Shown piece after piece: positions 28,172 to 39,093 of a DNA stretch of 64,000 bases. The first letter of the stretch is position 1; every line of letters begins with the position of its first letter. Made by a program: the position numbers and the translations under genes. The notes beneath the pieces are model-generated. The model saw nothing but the letters and a program-made list of their open reading frames with translations. It made no database searches and had not been told where the DNA came from. The DNA lies in the NCBI RefSeq assembly GCF_000783395.1, contig NZ_JSFK01000012.1, positions 62,001 through 126,000 on the forward strand, given 5' to 3'. This stretch comes from Pseudomonas chlororaphis (GTDB lineage Bacteria > Pseudomonadota > Gammaproteobacteria > Pseudomonadales > Pseudomonadaceae).

Positions 28172-29968
28172 ATGCCTGAGTACAAAGCTCCCCTGCGCGA
28201 CATGCGCTTTCTGATCGACCACGTCTTCGACTTTCACAGCAACTACGCCGCCCTCGGCGCCCACGACGCCAGCCCGGACATGATCAACGCGATCCTCGAA
28301 GAGGGCGCGAAGTTCTGCGAGAACGTTCTGGCGCCGCTCAATCGCAGCGGTGACGAAGAGGGCTGCCATTTCGACAACGGTGTGGTGACAACGCCTACAG
28401 GCTTCAAGCAAGCGTTCGCACAATATGTCGAGGGCGGCTGGCACGGTCTGGCGGCGGACCCGACCTACGGCGGCCAAGGCCTGCCGAGCTCGCTGGGGCT
28501 GGTGATCAGCGAAATGGTTGGCTCCAGCAACACCTCCTGGGGCATGTACCCGGGGCTGACTCACGGAGCGATGTCAGCAATTCATGCCCACGGCAGCTCC
28601 GAGCAGAAAGAGACTTATCTGAGCAAACTCACCGCCGGGCAATGGAGCGGTACCATGTGCCTGACCGAAGCCCATTGCGGCACCGACCTGGGCATCATCA
28701 AGACCCGCGCCGTGCCTCAGGCTGACGGCAGTCATGCGATCACCGGCAGCAAGATTTTCATCTCCGCCGGCGAGCACGACATGAGCGACAACATCATTCA
28801 CTTGGTATTGGCTAAGTTGCCGGACGCGCCGGCCGGAACCAAAGGGATTTCGCTGTTTATCGTGCCGAAATTCTTGCCGGATGCGACGGGTGAGGCAGGC
28901 GAGCGCAATGGCGTGTCCTGCGGTTCGATCGAACACAAAATGGGCATCAAGGCGTCGGCCACTTGCGTGTTGAACTTCGACGGCGCCAAGGGTTACCTGA
29001 TCGGCGAGCCGAACAAGGGCCTGAACTGCATGTTCACCATGATGAACCACGCACGGCTCGGCACCGGGATGCAGGGTTTGTGTCTGGGTGAAGCGAGTTT
29101 CCAGGGCGCGATCAAATACGCCAACGACCGTTTGCAGATGCGTTCACTGACGGGCGCCAAAGCCCCGGACAAAGCCGCCGATCCGATCATCGTTCATCCG
29201 GACGTGAGGCGCATGCTGCTGACCATGAAGGCCTTCAACGAGGGCAATCGTGCGCTGACCTACTTCACCGCGCAGTTGCTTGATGTCGCGCATCTGAGCA
29301 GCGATGCCGACGCGCGTCAGGAGGCCGAAGATCTGTTGGCCTTCCTCACGCCGATCTGCAAAGCGTTCATGACCGATACCGGCCTGGAAGTGACCAACCA
29401 CGGCATGCAGGTGTTCGGCGGCCACGGTTTCATTCGTGAGTGGGGCATGGAACAGCTGGTTCGCGACTGTCGGATTGCACCGATCTACGAAGGCACCAAC
29501 GGCATTCAGGCGCTGGATCTGCTGGGGCGCAAGGTGCTGGGCAGTCAGGGCAAGTTGCTGCGCGGCTTCACCAAAATAGTCCATAAGTTCTGCGCGGCCA
29601 ACGCTGAGCACCCGCAGCTGGGCAGTTTCGTTGCGCAGCTCAATGAGCTGAACCAGCAGTGGGGCGACCTAACCGTGAAGGTCGGGATGGCGGCGATGAA
29701 GAACCCGGATGAGGTGGGCGCGGCGTCTGTGGATTATTTGATGTACAGCGGTTACATCATCCTCGGCTATTTGTGGTTGCGTATGGCATTGGTGGCGCAG
29801 GCGCAACTGGAGGCGGGCGAGGGCGAGGCGGATTACCTGCGGGGAAAATTGGCGACGAGCGAGTTTTACTTCAAGCGCTTGTTGCCGCGTACGGCGGCGC
29901 ATAGAGCGGCGATCGAGGCGGGGAGTGATTGCCTGATGAAACTGCCTGCGGAGTTGTTTGCACTTTAG
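28172..29968 (+). CDS. Acyl-CoA dehydrogenase, ~600-residue type, copy 2
   Basis: A 598-residue paralogue of the gene at 24675. It keeps [54 protein letters not shown] and [20 protein letters not shown] (catalytic glutamate). Compared with copy 1 it has DARQEAEDLLAF in place of [13 protein letters not shown] and is closest to it along its whole length. GGAG lies before the ATG at 28172; a longer frame from 28115 has no ribosome site. It directly follows the GGDEF gene by 90 bases and may share its transcript. Family C repeats follow its stop. Confidence 0.93.
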   Translation: MPEYKAPLRDMRFLIDHVFDFHSNYAALGAHDASPDMINAILEEGAKFCENVLAPLNRSGDEEGCHFDNGVVTTPTGFKQAFAQYVEGGWHGLAADPTYGGQGLPSSLGLVISEMVGSSNTSWGMYPGLTHGAMSAIHAHGSSEQKETYLSKLTAGQWSGTMCLTEAHCGTDLGIIKTRAVPQADGSHAITGSKIFISAGEHDMSDNIIHLVLAKLPDAPAGTKGISLFIVPKFLPDATGEAGERNGVSCGSIEHKMGIKASATCVLNFDGAKGYLIGEPNKGLNCMFTMMNHARLGTGMQGLCLGEASFQGAIKYANDRLQMRSLTGAKAPDKAADPIIVHPDVRRMLLTMKAFNEGNRALTYFTAQLLDVAHLSSDADARQEAEDLLAFLTPICKAFMTDTGLEVTNHGMQVFGGHGFIREWGMEQLVRDCRIAPIYEGTNGIQALDLLGRKVLGSQGKLLRGFTKIVHKFCAANAEHPQLGSFVAQLNELNQQWGDLTVKVGMAAMKNPDEVGAASVDYLMYSGYIILGYLWLRMALVAQAQLEAGEGEADYLRGKLATSEFYFKRLLPRTAAHRAAIEAGSDCLMKLPAELFAL

Positions 29969-29975
29969 AGAAGAT

Positions 29976-30040
29976 AAAAAGATCGCAGCCTTCGGCAGGT
30001 CCTACAGGAAATCGGGCGTTGTCGAGGCTGCGATTTTTTG
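29976..30040. repeat. Degenerate family C repeat pair acting as a probable terminator
   Basis: AAAAAGATCGCAGCC (29976-29990) can pair with GGCTGCGATTTTTT (about 30026-30039). The inner part of the second half has drifted. The final T-run, eight bases past the dehydrogenase stop, suggests it serves as the terminator. Confidence 0.65.
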
Positions 30041-30166
30041 TGGTGACTAAAAATAACAAATCAGTCACTGGTTGACCCTATGTGTCGCAAAAGTTGTTGA
30101 GGTACACTCCAGCTCAACGAAAACACCATTCCACGAATCACCTGTTTAGATCTTGCGAGGTTTGCC

Positions 30167-31945
<1,779 letters not shown>

Positions 31946-31952
31946 TGCGATA

Positions 31953-31982
31953 ACGTCATGTAAGCATTTGCTTACATGACGT
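31953..31982. promoter_or_regulatory. GacA box (upstream activating sequence of the small RNA gene)
   Basis: A 30-base perfect palindrome (14-base arms, two-base centre) whose core TGTAAG-CATTTG-CTTACA (31959-31976) matches the GacA consensus TGTAAG-N6-CTTACA exactly. Its centre is about 65 bases upstream of the predicted RNA start, the usual distance for GacA-activated rsm genes. It lacks a T-run, so it is not a terminator of the preceding dehydrogenase. Confidence 0.9.
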
Positions 31983-32032
31983 GCTGCTGTTCTCCCATAG
32001 GCGTAGATTGGATCCACGGCTAATCTACATTT

Positions 32033-32154
32033 CATGGACGTCGCGCAGGAAGCGCAAAGCAACAACACGGACACGTAGGATTCTGCCAGGGTGGCGGAGT
32101 GAAATGGATGTCAGGGAAACAGTCTGCAAAGCCCCGCTTCGGCGGGGTTTTCTT
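32033..32154 (+). ncRNA. rsmY: RsmY-type regulatory small RNA
   Basis: About 120 bases between a GacA box and an intrinsic terminator with no open frame. It has seven GGA motifs (starting at 32036, 32048, 32069, 32078, 32096, 32106, 32115), the hallmark of RNAs that titrate RsmA/RsmE. One is displayed in a hairpin GCGC-AGGAA-GCGC (32043-32055). The terminator CCCCGC-TTCG-GCGGGG with T-run (32129-32154) closes it. TAATCT at 32021-32026 is a plausible -10. The early GCGCAGGAAGCGCAAAGC matches what I remember of RsmY. The LysR gene beside it also fits its known location in Pseudomonas. The exact 5' end is an estimate. Confidence 0.88.
32129..32154 (+). terminator. Intrinsic terminator of the RsmY-like RNA
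   Basis: CCCCGC (32132-32137) and GCGGGG (32142-32147) enclose a stable TTCG tetraloop, followed by TTTTCTTTT. It also lies between convergent transcripts, 19 bases from the LysR gene's stop. Confidence 0.88.
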
Positions 32155-32172
32155 TTGCCTGCAGAAAAGTGC

Positions 32173-33087
32173 TCAGGCCAAGGGATCCAGCGCCGGCTTC
32201 ACTTCGCGCTCCATCACTTCCTCCAGCAACGTCTGCAACAGCGCCAAAGGCGCCTGCTGACGCTGCACATCGCGACAGACCAAACCCACTTTCAGTGGCA
32301 CCCGCGGTTCGCTCAGCGGTTTCCACAACAGATCCTGATCGTCGTGTTCCTTCTGCGAACGTCCGGGCAGCACCGTCGCCAGTTTGGTGTGCGGCAGACT
32401 GTCGAGAATCCCCACCATATTGTTCAACTCCGCCTGCACTTGAGGGCGTCGTCCAAGGGCGGTCAGTTGCGCCTGCCAGATCTGGCGAATCTGAAACTCT
32501 TCACCCAGCAGCAACATGGGTAGTTCAGCCGCCTGGCGCATCGAGACTTTCTTGAATTCACGCAAGGGGTGATCGGCCGGGATGACCAGCGTCAGTTCAT
32601 CTTCGTACAGCATCACGCCATGCAGCCCAGGTTGTCGCGGCGGCAGATAACTGATGCCGATGTCCAATGAACCGTTGAGCAGTCGCCGCTCGATCTCAAG
32701 TCCGGTCAATTCATAAATCTGCACCACCAGATGCGGTTGCGCCTTACGCACCCGTTCGAGCATTTGCGGCACCAGACTGGTGTGAACCGTCTGCAGCACG
32801 CCGATCGCCAGCGTGCGCAAGGCCTGGCCCTTGAAGTTGCCCAGCGCCTCGCGCGCCCGTTGCAAGCCATCAAGCAGCGGCAAGGCATGGTTGTACAACG
32901 TGTGCGCGGCGAGGGTTGGCAGCAGACGTTTGCTGCTGCGCTCGAACAGCGTGACGTCGAGGTTCTGTTCGAGCTGGCGGATCTGCTGCGACAGCGCCGG
33001 TTGCGAGATCGACAGGCGTTCCGCCGCCCGGCCAACATGGCCTTCTTCGTAGACCGCGACGAAATAACGCAGTTGTTTGAAATCCAT
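32173..33087 (-). CDS. LysR-family transcriptional regulator
   Basis: A 304-residue regulator with the LysR winged helix at the N-terminus (LRYFVAVYEEGHVGRAAERLSISQPALSQQIRQLE, residues 6-40) and a periplasmic-binding-fold effector domain at about 90-295 (IGVLQTVHTSLVPQMLERV, LDIGISYLPPRQPG). The effector domain style is CynR/OxyR-like, but the ligand is unknown. It is divergent from the class III aminotransferase gene across 169 bases, so that gene is a possible target, and convergent with the RsmY-like RNA. Confidence 0.9.
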   Translation of the reverse strand: MDFKQLRYFVAVYEEGHVGRAAERLSISQPALSQQIRQLEQNLDVTLFERSSKRLLPTLAAHTLYNHALPLLDGLQRAREALGNFKGQALRTLAIGVLQTVHTSLVPQMLERVRKAQPHLVVQIYELTGLEIERRLLNGSLDIGISYLPPRQPGLHGVMLYEDELTLVIPADHPLREFKKVSMRQAAELPMLLLGEEFQIRQIWQAQLTALGRRPQVQAELNNMVGILDSLPHTKLATVLPGRSQKEHDDQDLLWKPLSEPRVPLKVGLVCRDVQRQQAPLALLQTLLEEVMEREVKPALDPLA

Positions 33088-33256
33088 AAGTAATGCTTAT
33101 CGAAATTGCTGGGAAATCGAAATGGCCCGCAGGCCTCAGTGAGCCTAGTCTAACCGCATTCACAAGGCTTACAGGGCCAGAAAGCGCGATGAATAGCGTT
33201 CGCTTCGACAGTGTTTACATAGGCAGTTCAAAACACTTCACACGAGGTGTTTTTCA

Positions 33257-34540
33257 ATGAATCTGTTCAGTTTGCGGCGTCAGACGCCGAGTCTTGATGA
33301 CCTCGCTTTCGAGGCCAATCCTTCAGACATCAGCGAAAGTCTCAGCGTCGAGCGCCTGATGCCAAGCGTCGAACGGCCGCAACAGGTGTTCGTCCGTGGT
33401 CAGGGGTCGTGGCTGTGGGACAGTAACGACCGCGCATACCTCGACTTTTCCCAAGCCGGCGGTGCCAACAGCCTAGGCCACAGCCCTTCAGCATTGGTCA
33501 AAGCCATCAGCAGTCAGGCGCAGGCGCTGATCAATCCCGGTTTCAATCTGCATAATCGCGGCATGCTCAGCCTTGCGGAGCGTCTGTGCGCCGCCACTTT
33601 CAGCGATCAGGCCTACTTGCTCAACAGTGGCAGCGAAGCCTGTGAAGCGGCGATCAAACTCGCGCGCAAGTGGGGGCAGCTGCATCGCGGCGGCGCCTCG
33701 CGGATCATTGTCGCGAAGCAGGGTTGTCACGGACGCAGTCTGGCGACAATTTCCGCCTCGGACAGCTGCAACTTGCACAAACGGTTTGCGCCGTTGCTGC
33801 CGGGTTTCGATCCGGTTCCGTTCAACGACTTGCCGGCCCTGCACGCTGCGGTCGATGCGCAAACCGTCGCAATCATGCTGGAACCGATTCAAAGCGATGC
33901 CGGCGTTATTCCGGCCACCGAACATTACCTCAAAGGTGTCGAACGACTTTGTCGTGAACTGGGCATTCTCTTGATCCTCGACGAAGTACAAACCGGTATC
34001 GGCCGCTGCGGCGCTCTGCTCGCGGAACAGTCTTACGGCGTGCGCGCCGATATCGTCGTGCTCGGCAAAGGACTTGGCGGCGGTGTGCCATTGGCGGCGC
34101 TGCTGGCACGGGGCAAAGCGTGCTGTTTCGAGGCCGGCGAACTGGGCGGCACCCATCACGGCAATGCATTGATGACGGCGGCCGGTCTGGTAGTGCTCGA
34201 CAGCGTGCACGACCGCAGTTTCCTCCAGCAGGTCAACGACAACGGCCAGTACCTGCGCGAAGGCCTGGTCCGATTGGCACACCGCTATGACCACGGCGAA
34301 CTGCGCGGTCAAGGCCTCTTCTTCGGACTGACTCTGTCAGACGATTCCGCAGAGGCCGTGGTCCACGCCGCCCTGCACGAAGGCCTGCTGCTCAATGCGC
34401 CGCAAGCCAACTGCCTGCGTTTCACCCCGGCCCTCACCGTCAGCAAAACCAACATCGATGAAATGCTCCTGCGCCTGGGCCGCGCCTTCTCGCGAGTGCG
34501 CACCGCGCAACTGCAATGCCGCAAAGGGATTGCCGTCTGA
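33257..34540 (+). CDS. Class III PLP aminotransferase (acetylornithine/4-aminobutyrate type)
   Basis: A 427-residue fold-type I aminotransferase. It shows the NSGSEACEAAIKLARKWG phosphate/cofactor segment, GCHGRSLATI, the PLP-aspartate motif LILDEVQTGIGRCG, and the Schiff-base lysine in VLGKGLGGGVPLAA. GGTHHGNALMTAAGL is the acetylornithine-aminotransferase-like substrate loop. It is not argD itself by context: no arginine genes are near, and it sits beside a divergent LysR gene. Probably an omega-amino acid or diamine transaminase; substrate not assigned. GAGG precedes the ATG and a strong terminator follows. Confidence 0.87.
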   Translation: MNLFSLRRQTPSLDDLAFEANPSDISESLSVERLMPSVERPQQVFVRGQGSWLWDSNDRAYLDFSQAGGANSLGHSPSALVKAISSQAQALINPGFNLHNRGMLSLAERLCAATFSDQAYLLNSGSEACEAAIKLARKWGQLHRGGASRIIVAKQGCHGRSLATISASDSCNLHKRFAPLLPGFDPVPFNDLPALHAAVDAQTVAIMLEPIQSDAGVIPATEHYLKGVERLCRELGILLILDEVQTGIGRCGALLAEQSYGVRADIVVLGKGLGGGVPLAALLARGKACCFEAGELGGTHHGNALMTAAGLVVLDSVHDRSFLQQVNDNGQYLREGLVRLAHRYDHGELRGQGLFFGLTLSDDSAEAVVHAALHEGLLLNAPQANCLRFTPALTVSKTNIDEMLLRLGRAFSRVRTAQLQCRKGIAV

Positions 34541-34588
34541 GCTGAAGTTTCCCACCCGATTTCCAGAACCGTCTCGCGGTATAACGCA

Positions 34589-34627
34589 CGCCCCACGCCT
34601 GATTCTTTTGGCGTGGGGCGTTTTTTT
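34589..34627 (+). terminator. Rho-independent terminator after the aminotransferase gene
   Basis: CGCCCCACGCC (34589-34599) pairs perfectly with GGCGTGGGGCG (34610-34620), followed by seven T residues. Confidence 0.92.
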
Positions 34628-34733
34628 GTCGGTGGTGGCGATGAAATGGCAGTTGCACTGAACCCTGACGAACGGCGCAGGTCGATTAGCTTGTATGGCT
34701 CAAGTGAGCCAACCCCCATACAGGAGCTGCCCC

Positions 34734-34892
34734 ATGGATTTCATTCGCATCATCATCGCTATTCTGTTGCCACCACTGGGCGTGTTTCTGCAGGTCGGGT
34801 TTGGCGGGGCGTTCTGGTTGAACATTCTGCTGACGCTGTGCGGGTATATTCCGGGGATCGTGCATGCGGTGTACATCATCGCCAAGCGCTGA
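34734..34892 (+). CDS. Pmp3/YqaE-family small membrane protein
   Basis: A 52-residue protein, MDFIRIIIAILLPPLGVFLQ and onward, with two hydrophobic helices (about 4-20 and 27-48) separated by VGFGGAF and the family mark PPLGVFLQVG. Members (YqaE in bacteria, Pmp3/Rci2 in eukaryotes) are plasma-membrane proteolipids linked to ion balance and stress. GGAGCTGCCCC precedes the ATG. It stands alone between a terminator and a repeat pair. Confidence 0.88.
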   Translation: MDFIRIIIAILLPPLGVFLQVGFGGAFWLNILLTLCGYIPGIVHAVYIIAKR

Positions 34893-34917
34893 GTACTGCG
34901 GCGCCAAGTAGATAGCT

Positions 34918-34992
34918 TTCGCGAGCAGGCTCGCTCCCACAGGGGATTTGTGAATAACACAGATCCAATGTGGGAGCGAGCCTGCTCGCGAA
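34918..34992. repeat. Inverted pair of family B repeats
   Basis: TTCGCGAGCAGGCTCGCTCC and following bases (34918-34941) face the reverse complement at 34969-34992. The pair separates the Pmp3-like gene from the convergent peptidase gene. Confidence 0.85.
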
Positions 34993-35024
34993 TGGGCAAC
35001 TCGATTTTGAATGGAGCGCGGTGA

Positions 35025-36836
35025 TCAGTCCGCCAACCCCATCACCCGCCGATAGAACTTCCACTCCTGCTCCAGCGCATGTGCCTGATTGGCGGCGCGA
35101 CGGAAACCGTGGCGTTCGTCGGGGTAGTAGTGGGCTTCAACCGCGATGCCGTTCTGCTCCAGTGCCGAGGCCATGTCGCGGGTCTGTTGCGGAACAACGA
35201 CGGCGTCCAGTTCACCTTGAAAGAAGATCACCGGTACGCGGATGTTGTTTGCGTGCAACAACGGCGTGCGGGCGGCGTAGCGTTCGGCGTCTTGCTCGGG
35301 ATCGCCGATCAGCCAGTCCAGATAATCACCCTCGAATTTGTGCGTTGCCCGAGCCAATGCAATCGGGTCGCTAACGCCGTACAAACTCGCCCCGGCGCGG
35401 AAGACGTGTTTGAACGCCAGCGCACATAACGTGGTGTAGCCGCCTGCGCTACCACCTCGAATGAATGCGCGTTCACCGTCGATCAAACCCTGTTTGGCGA
35501 GATAACTCACCACCGCACAAGCATCCTCGACATCCACCTCGCCCCAGCTCAGATGCAAGGCCTGCCGATATTCCCGGCCATAACCGCTGCTGCCGCGATA
35601 GTTGAGATCGGCGACGGCGAAGCCGCGTTGCGTCCAGTATTGAATGCGCGGGTCGAGCATCGGGTAGCAGGCCGACGTCGGGCCGCCGTGGATGAACACC
35701 ACCAGCGGCGGTTTTGTCTCGCCGCTCATGGCCGGATAAAAGAACCCATGCGCTTCGCCCGAACCGCTTGGGTAGCGCAGGGTTTGCGGACGGCTGATGC
35801 GTTCTGCCGGTAAGGGCGCAGCGCCGCCGGCCAGCACGTTCACTTCACGCGTCGCTCGATCAATGGCGATGACCGCCGAAGGACTGATCGGCGAGGCGGC
35901 GATGCAGTAGATAAACTGTGCGTCCAAAGCGAGATGACGGAAGCGGCTGTAGTCGCCAGTGAAATCTTCGTCGCCGAACCCCAGACGGCCAAAACCACCT
36001 TCGCTCCAGCTGGCTAAAAACGAATCCTCAACAGGCAGCCAGGTGCAGCCGCCCAGTTGCCACGGCGCCGGTGCATGATCGGCCGACGCAGCGGGCAATG
36101 CTTTCAAACCGTCGCCAGTCTCGACCCATGGCTGCCAGAAACCACCGCGATCGGTCAGGCAATACAGGCGACCTGCGGCGTCGAAGCGCGGTTGTTGAAC
36201 GGACTCTTCAATCTCTGCGCCGGCAACGCATCGCGGCGAACTGAATGCGCCGTCGCTCCTGCGTTCAGCGACCATCAACCGAGTCGATGTCCAAGGCTGA
36301 TGCGGGCGACTCCACTCGATCCAGGCCAAACGTTGGCCATCCGGGCTGATGATCGGCGCAGCATAAAAATCCGCGCCCTCAGCCAGCAAATGCCGCGCAC
36401 CGTCAGCCAGATCAATCGCTACCAGTCGATGCTGATCGTGCTGTTCTTCTACCGCCAGCACTTGGCCGAAAGCAAATTGCAGGTCGCCATAACGACACTC
36501 ACCCGAGGTCAGCGCCTCAGGTTTTCCATCCAGTCTCTGCCGATACAACTGCTGATCCGCCTCAGCAACGAAAACCACACCATCCGGCGTCAGACAAAAC
36601 GCACCACCACCATATTCGTACACCCGACTGCGCACACTGAAGCCATCCGGCGTCAGACATTTCGCCACGCCATCGCGCCAATGCCAGATCCGGCACGCGG
36701 CATCTTCCGGGCGGTATTCATTCCAGAACAACCCGTTGGCGCCGAGCTGCAGCTCGGCGAAGTCCATGCCGGCAGCGACGGCTTGCGAGGCGCTGAAAGG
36801 CTCAGCCCTTGGCGATGAGGCGCGAGTTTCGTTCAT
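35025..36836 (-). CDS. pqqH: S9-family prolyl oligopeptidase-like peptidase of the PQQ operon
   Basis: A 603-residue protein with an N-terminal beta-propeller (about 25-340) and a C-terminal alpha/beta-hydrolase domain (about 360-600). The nucleophile elbow is [11 protein letters not shown] (GxSxG), the aspartate is in [10 protein letters not shown], and the histidine in DERHGFR. It is the last gene of pqqABCDE, overlapping pqqE by 35 bases, and the P. aeruginosa operon has the same peptidase. A role in PqqA processing has been suggested for such genes but is not shown by the sequence. No signal peptide, so cytoplasmic. The overlapping start at 36836 has a weak ribosome site, so the start may lie further in. 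Confidence 0.85.
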   Translation of the reverse strand: MNETRASSPRAEPFSASQAVAAGMDFAELQLGANGLFWNEYRPEDAACRIWHWRDGVAKCLTPDGFSVRSRVYEYGGGAFCLTPDGVVFVAEADQQLYRQRLDGKPEALTSGECRYGDLQFAFGQVLAVEEQHDQHRLVAIDLADGARHLLAEGADFYAAPIISPDGQRLAWIEWSRPHQPWTSTRLMVAERRSDGAFSSPRCVAGAEIEESVQQPRFDAAGRLYCLTDRGGFWQPWVETGDGLKALPAASADHAPAPWQLGGCTWLPVEDSFLASWSEGGFGRLGFGDEDFTGDYSRFRHLALDAQFIYCIAASPISPSAVIAIDRATREVNVLAGGAAPLPAERISRPQTLRYPSGSGEAHGFFYPAMSGETKPPLVVFIHGGPTSACYPMLDPRIQYWTQRGFAVADLNYRGSSGYGREYRQALHLSWGEVDVEDACAVVSYLAKQGLIDGERAFIRGGSAGGYTTLCALAFKHVFRAGASLYGVSDPIALARATHKFEGDYLDWLIGDPEQDAERYAARTPLLHANNIRVPVIFFQGELDAVVVPQQTRDMASALEQNGIAVEAHYYPDERHGFRRAANQAHALEQEWKFYRRVMGLAD

Positions 36837-37962
36837 TGCGGAAGGCCAGTTGTTCGATGGTTTTAGTGGCGGTCTCGGCTTCTTCGCGGGCCTTGAGGAT
36901 CACGCCGTGATGTTCGGACTTGCTGCACACAGGGTCAGCATTGCTCGCATCACCGGTGAGCATGAACGCCTGACAGCGGCAGCCGCCGAAGTCTTTTTCT
37001 TTCTCGTCGCAGGAGCGGCACGGCTCGGGCATCCAGTCGTAACCGCGAAAGCGGTTGAAGCCGAACGAGTCGTACCAGATGTGCTGCATGCTGTGGTCGC
37101 GCACATTGGGAAATTGTACCGGCAGTTGTCGGGCGCCATGGCAGGGCAGGGCGGTGCCATCCGGGGTGACCGTCAGAAAGATGCTGCCCCAGCCGTTCAT
37201 GCAGGCTTTCGGGCGTTCTTCGTAGTAGTCGGGGGTGACGAAAATCAGCTTGCACGGATGCCCTTCGGCTTCCAGTTTCGCCCGATATTCGTTGGTGATG
37301 CGTTCCGCGCGCACTAGTTGCTCTTTGGTCGGCAACAGGCCGACACGATTGAGCTGCGCCCAACCATAAAACTGGCAGGTGGCGAGTTCGACGAAGTCGG
37401 CCTCGAGCGCAATACACAGCTCAATGATACGGTCGATCTTGTCGATGTTGTGCCGATGGGTGACGAAGTTCAGCACCATCGGATAACCGTGTGCCTTCAC
37501 CGCGCGGGCCATTTCCAGCTTCTGCGCAAACGCCTTTTTCGAGCCGGCGAGCAGGTTGTTCACTTGCTCGTCGCTGGCCTGGAAACTGATCTGGATGTGA
37601 TCGAGACCAGCCTTCTTGAAGTCGCTGATTTTCTGCTCGGTCAGGCCGATGCCGGAGGTGATCAGGTTGGTGTAGAAACCCAACTGCCGTGCTTCATGAA
37701 TCAGCTCGGCCAGATCCTGACGCACCAGCGGCTCGCCACCGGAAAAGCCCAGTTGCGCCGCGCCCATTTCCCGCGCTTCGCGGAAAACTTTGACCCACTG
37801 CTCGGTGCTCAGCTCTTTGCCCTGCTCGGCGAAATCCAGTGGATTGGAGCAGTACGGGCATTGCAGCGGGCAGCGGTAGGTCAGCTCGGCGAGTAGCCAC
37901 AGCGGCAGGCCGACTTCAGGCTTGGGCGGCAGATCAGGCAAGTTCGATCCAGTGCTGCGCAC
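36802..37962 (-). CDS. pqqE: PqqA peptide cyclase (radical SAM)
   Basis: A 386-residue radical-SAM enzyme that cross-links the glutamate and tyrosine of PqqA. The 4Fe-4S motif CPLQCPYC (CxxxCxxC) is near residue 27. The auxiliary cluster ligands sit in a C-terminal SPASM-like region ([32 protein letters not shown]). The start is taken as GTG at 37962 because GGAGG lies six bases before it and translation begins just before [19 protein letters not shown], the conserved PqqE opening; the longer ATG-started frame from 38052 runs through pqqD and is rejected. It overlaps pqqD by 29 bases. Confidence 0.94.
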   Translation of the reverse strand: MRSTGSNLPDLPPKPEVGLPLWLLAELTYRCPLQCPYCSNPLDFAEQGKELSTEQWVKVFREAREMGAAQLGFSGGEPLVRQDLAELIHEARQLGFYTNLITSGIGLTEQKISDFKKAGLDHIQISFQASDEQVNNLLAGSKKAFAQKLEMARAVKAHGYPMVLNFVTHRHNIDKIDRIIELCIALEADFVELATCQFYGWAQLNRVGLLPTKEQLVRAERITNEYRAKLEAEGHPCKLIFVTPDYYEERPKACMNGWGSIFLTVTPDGTALPCHGARQLPVQFPNVRDHSMQHIWYDSFGFNRFRGYDWMPEPCRSCDEKEKDFGGCRCQAFMLTGDASNADPVCSKSEHHGVILKAREEAETATKTIEQLAFRNERNSRLIAKG

Positions 37963-38209
37963 GGGCAACCTCCATGAATTGCTCGATGTCGTCACCGAGC
38001 TCAGGCACGCCGGGGAACTGCTCATCGAGTTTGGCAATGATCGCCGCGACATCGCGTTCGCCGTCGATCAAACCGCCGATCAACGCAGCGGTTTCGTTGA
38101 GTTTGATCATGCCTTCCGGGTAGAGCAGCACATGGCCTTTTTGCGCCGGTTCGTACTGGAAGCGGTAGCCGGGACGCCAGTTCGGGACTTTGCTGCGGTC
38201 GAAACTCAT
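37934..38209 (-). CDS. pqqD: PqqA-binding chaperone
   Basis: A 91-residue RiPP-recognition protein that binds the PqqA precursor and presents it to PqqE. It begins [20 protein letters not shown] and has the family segment [20 protein letters not shown]. It overlaps pqqC (ATGA) upstream and pqqE downstream, so the three are translationally coupled. Confidence 0.95.
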   Translation of the reverse strand: MSFDRSKVPNWRPGYRFQYEPAQKGHVLLYPEGMIKLNETAALIGGLIDGERDVAAIIAKLDEQFPGVPELGDDIEQFMEVARAQHWIELA

Positions 38210-38958
38210 AAGGTGATTCCTTTATGCCAGACGCGTTGTTCGGTCACGCTGTGATACGGCGGGCGGTTCAGTTCGTAGGCCATGCTCATGGCATCGAGCA
38301 TGCTCCAAAGAATGTCCAGTTTGAACTGGAGAATTTCCAGCATGCGCTCCTGGCCTTCGCGCGTCTTGTAGTGCTCCAGCGTAATCGCCAGACCATGCTC
38401 GACATCGCGCCGTGCCTGACCGAGACGGGTGCGGAAGTACTCGTAACCGGCCGGGTCGATCCACGGGTAATGCTGCGGCCAGCTGTCGAGGCGCGACTGG
38501 TGGATCTGCGGCGCGAACAGTTCGGTCAGCGAGCTGCTGGCGGCTTCCTGCCAACTGGCGCGGCGGGCGAAGTTGACGTAGGCGTCGACGGCGAAACGCA
38601 CGCCGGGCAGCACCAGTTCCTGGGAGCGCAGTTGATCCGGGTCGAGACCGACCGCTTGACCGAGTCGCAGCCAGGCTTCGATGCCGCCGTCTTCGCCGGG
38701 AGCTCCGTCATGATCGAGCAGGCGCTGGATCCACTCGCGACGAATTTCCCGGTCCGGGCAATTGGCGAGGATCGCCGCGTCTTTCAGGGGGATGTTCACC
38801 TGATAGTAGAAGCGGTTGGCGACCCAGCCCTGAATCTGTTCGCGGGTGGCGCGGCCTTCATACATCGCCACGTGATAGGGGTGGTAGATGTGGTAGAAGG
38901 CGCCTTTGGCGCGCAGGGCGGCTTCGAATTCGGTGGGGGACAGCGGGGTGTCAGTCAT
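38206..38958 (-). CDS. pqqC: Pyrroloquinoline-quinone synthase
   Basis: A 250-residue cofactorless oxidase of the heme-oxygenase-like (TENA/PqqC) fold that performs the final ring closure and oxidation to PQQ. The sequence contains [40 protein letters not shown] and [17 protein letters not shown], all conserved in PqqC. It follows pqqB across a REP pair of family A and precedes pqqD with a four-base overlap. Confidence 0.96.
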   Translation of the reverse strand: MTDTPLSPTEFEAALRAKGAFYHIYHPYHVAMYEGRATREQIQGWVANRFYYQVNIPLKDAAILANCPDREIRREWIQRLLDHDGAPGEDGGIEAWLRLGQAVGLDPDQLRSQELVLPGVRFAVDAYVNFARRASWQEAASSSLTELFAPQIHQSRLDSWPQHYPWIDPAGYEYFRTRLGQARRDVEHGLAITLEHYKTREGQERMLEILQFKLDILWSMLDAMSMAYELNRPPYHSVTEQRVWHKGITL

Positions 38959-39010
38959 TGCGGTTCTCCGGGGAACAACCGTTGGAATCTCAGGCGTCTG
39001 GTCTTAAGTC

Positions 39011-39082
39011 ATCGCTGGCAAGCCAGCGCCCACAGGGTTTTGCGGTGTCCACAAGACTTGTGGGAGCTGGCTTGCCAGTGAT
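39011..39082. repeat. Inverted pair of REP elements (family A) inside the pqq operon
   Basis: ATCGCTGGCAAGCCAGCGCC then CACA (39011-39034) faces TGTGGGAGCTGGCTTGCCAG then TGAT (39059-39082). It lies in the gap between pqqB and pqqC, so transcripts crossing it would carry a stable stem. Confidence 0.85.
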
Positions 39083-39093
39083 GGGGCCATCAG

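Noticed and set aside
31953..31982. Reading the 30-base palindrome as the terminator of acyl-CoA dehydrogenase copy 3
   Set aside because: No T-run follows on the plus strand, and the core matches the GacA box exactly and is followed by an RsmY-like RNA.
36802..38052. pqqE starting at an ATG at 38052
   Set aside because: The extra 30 residues are translated from pqqD in another frame; GTG at 37962 has a strong GGAGG and gives the conserved N-terminus.
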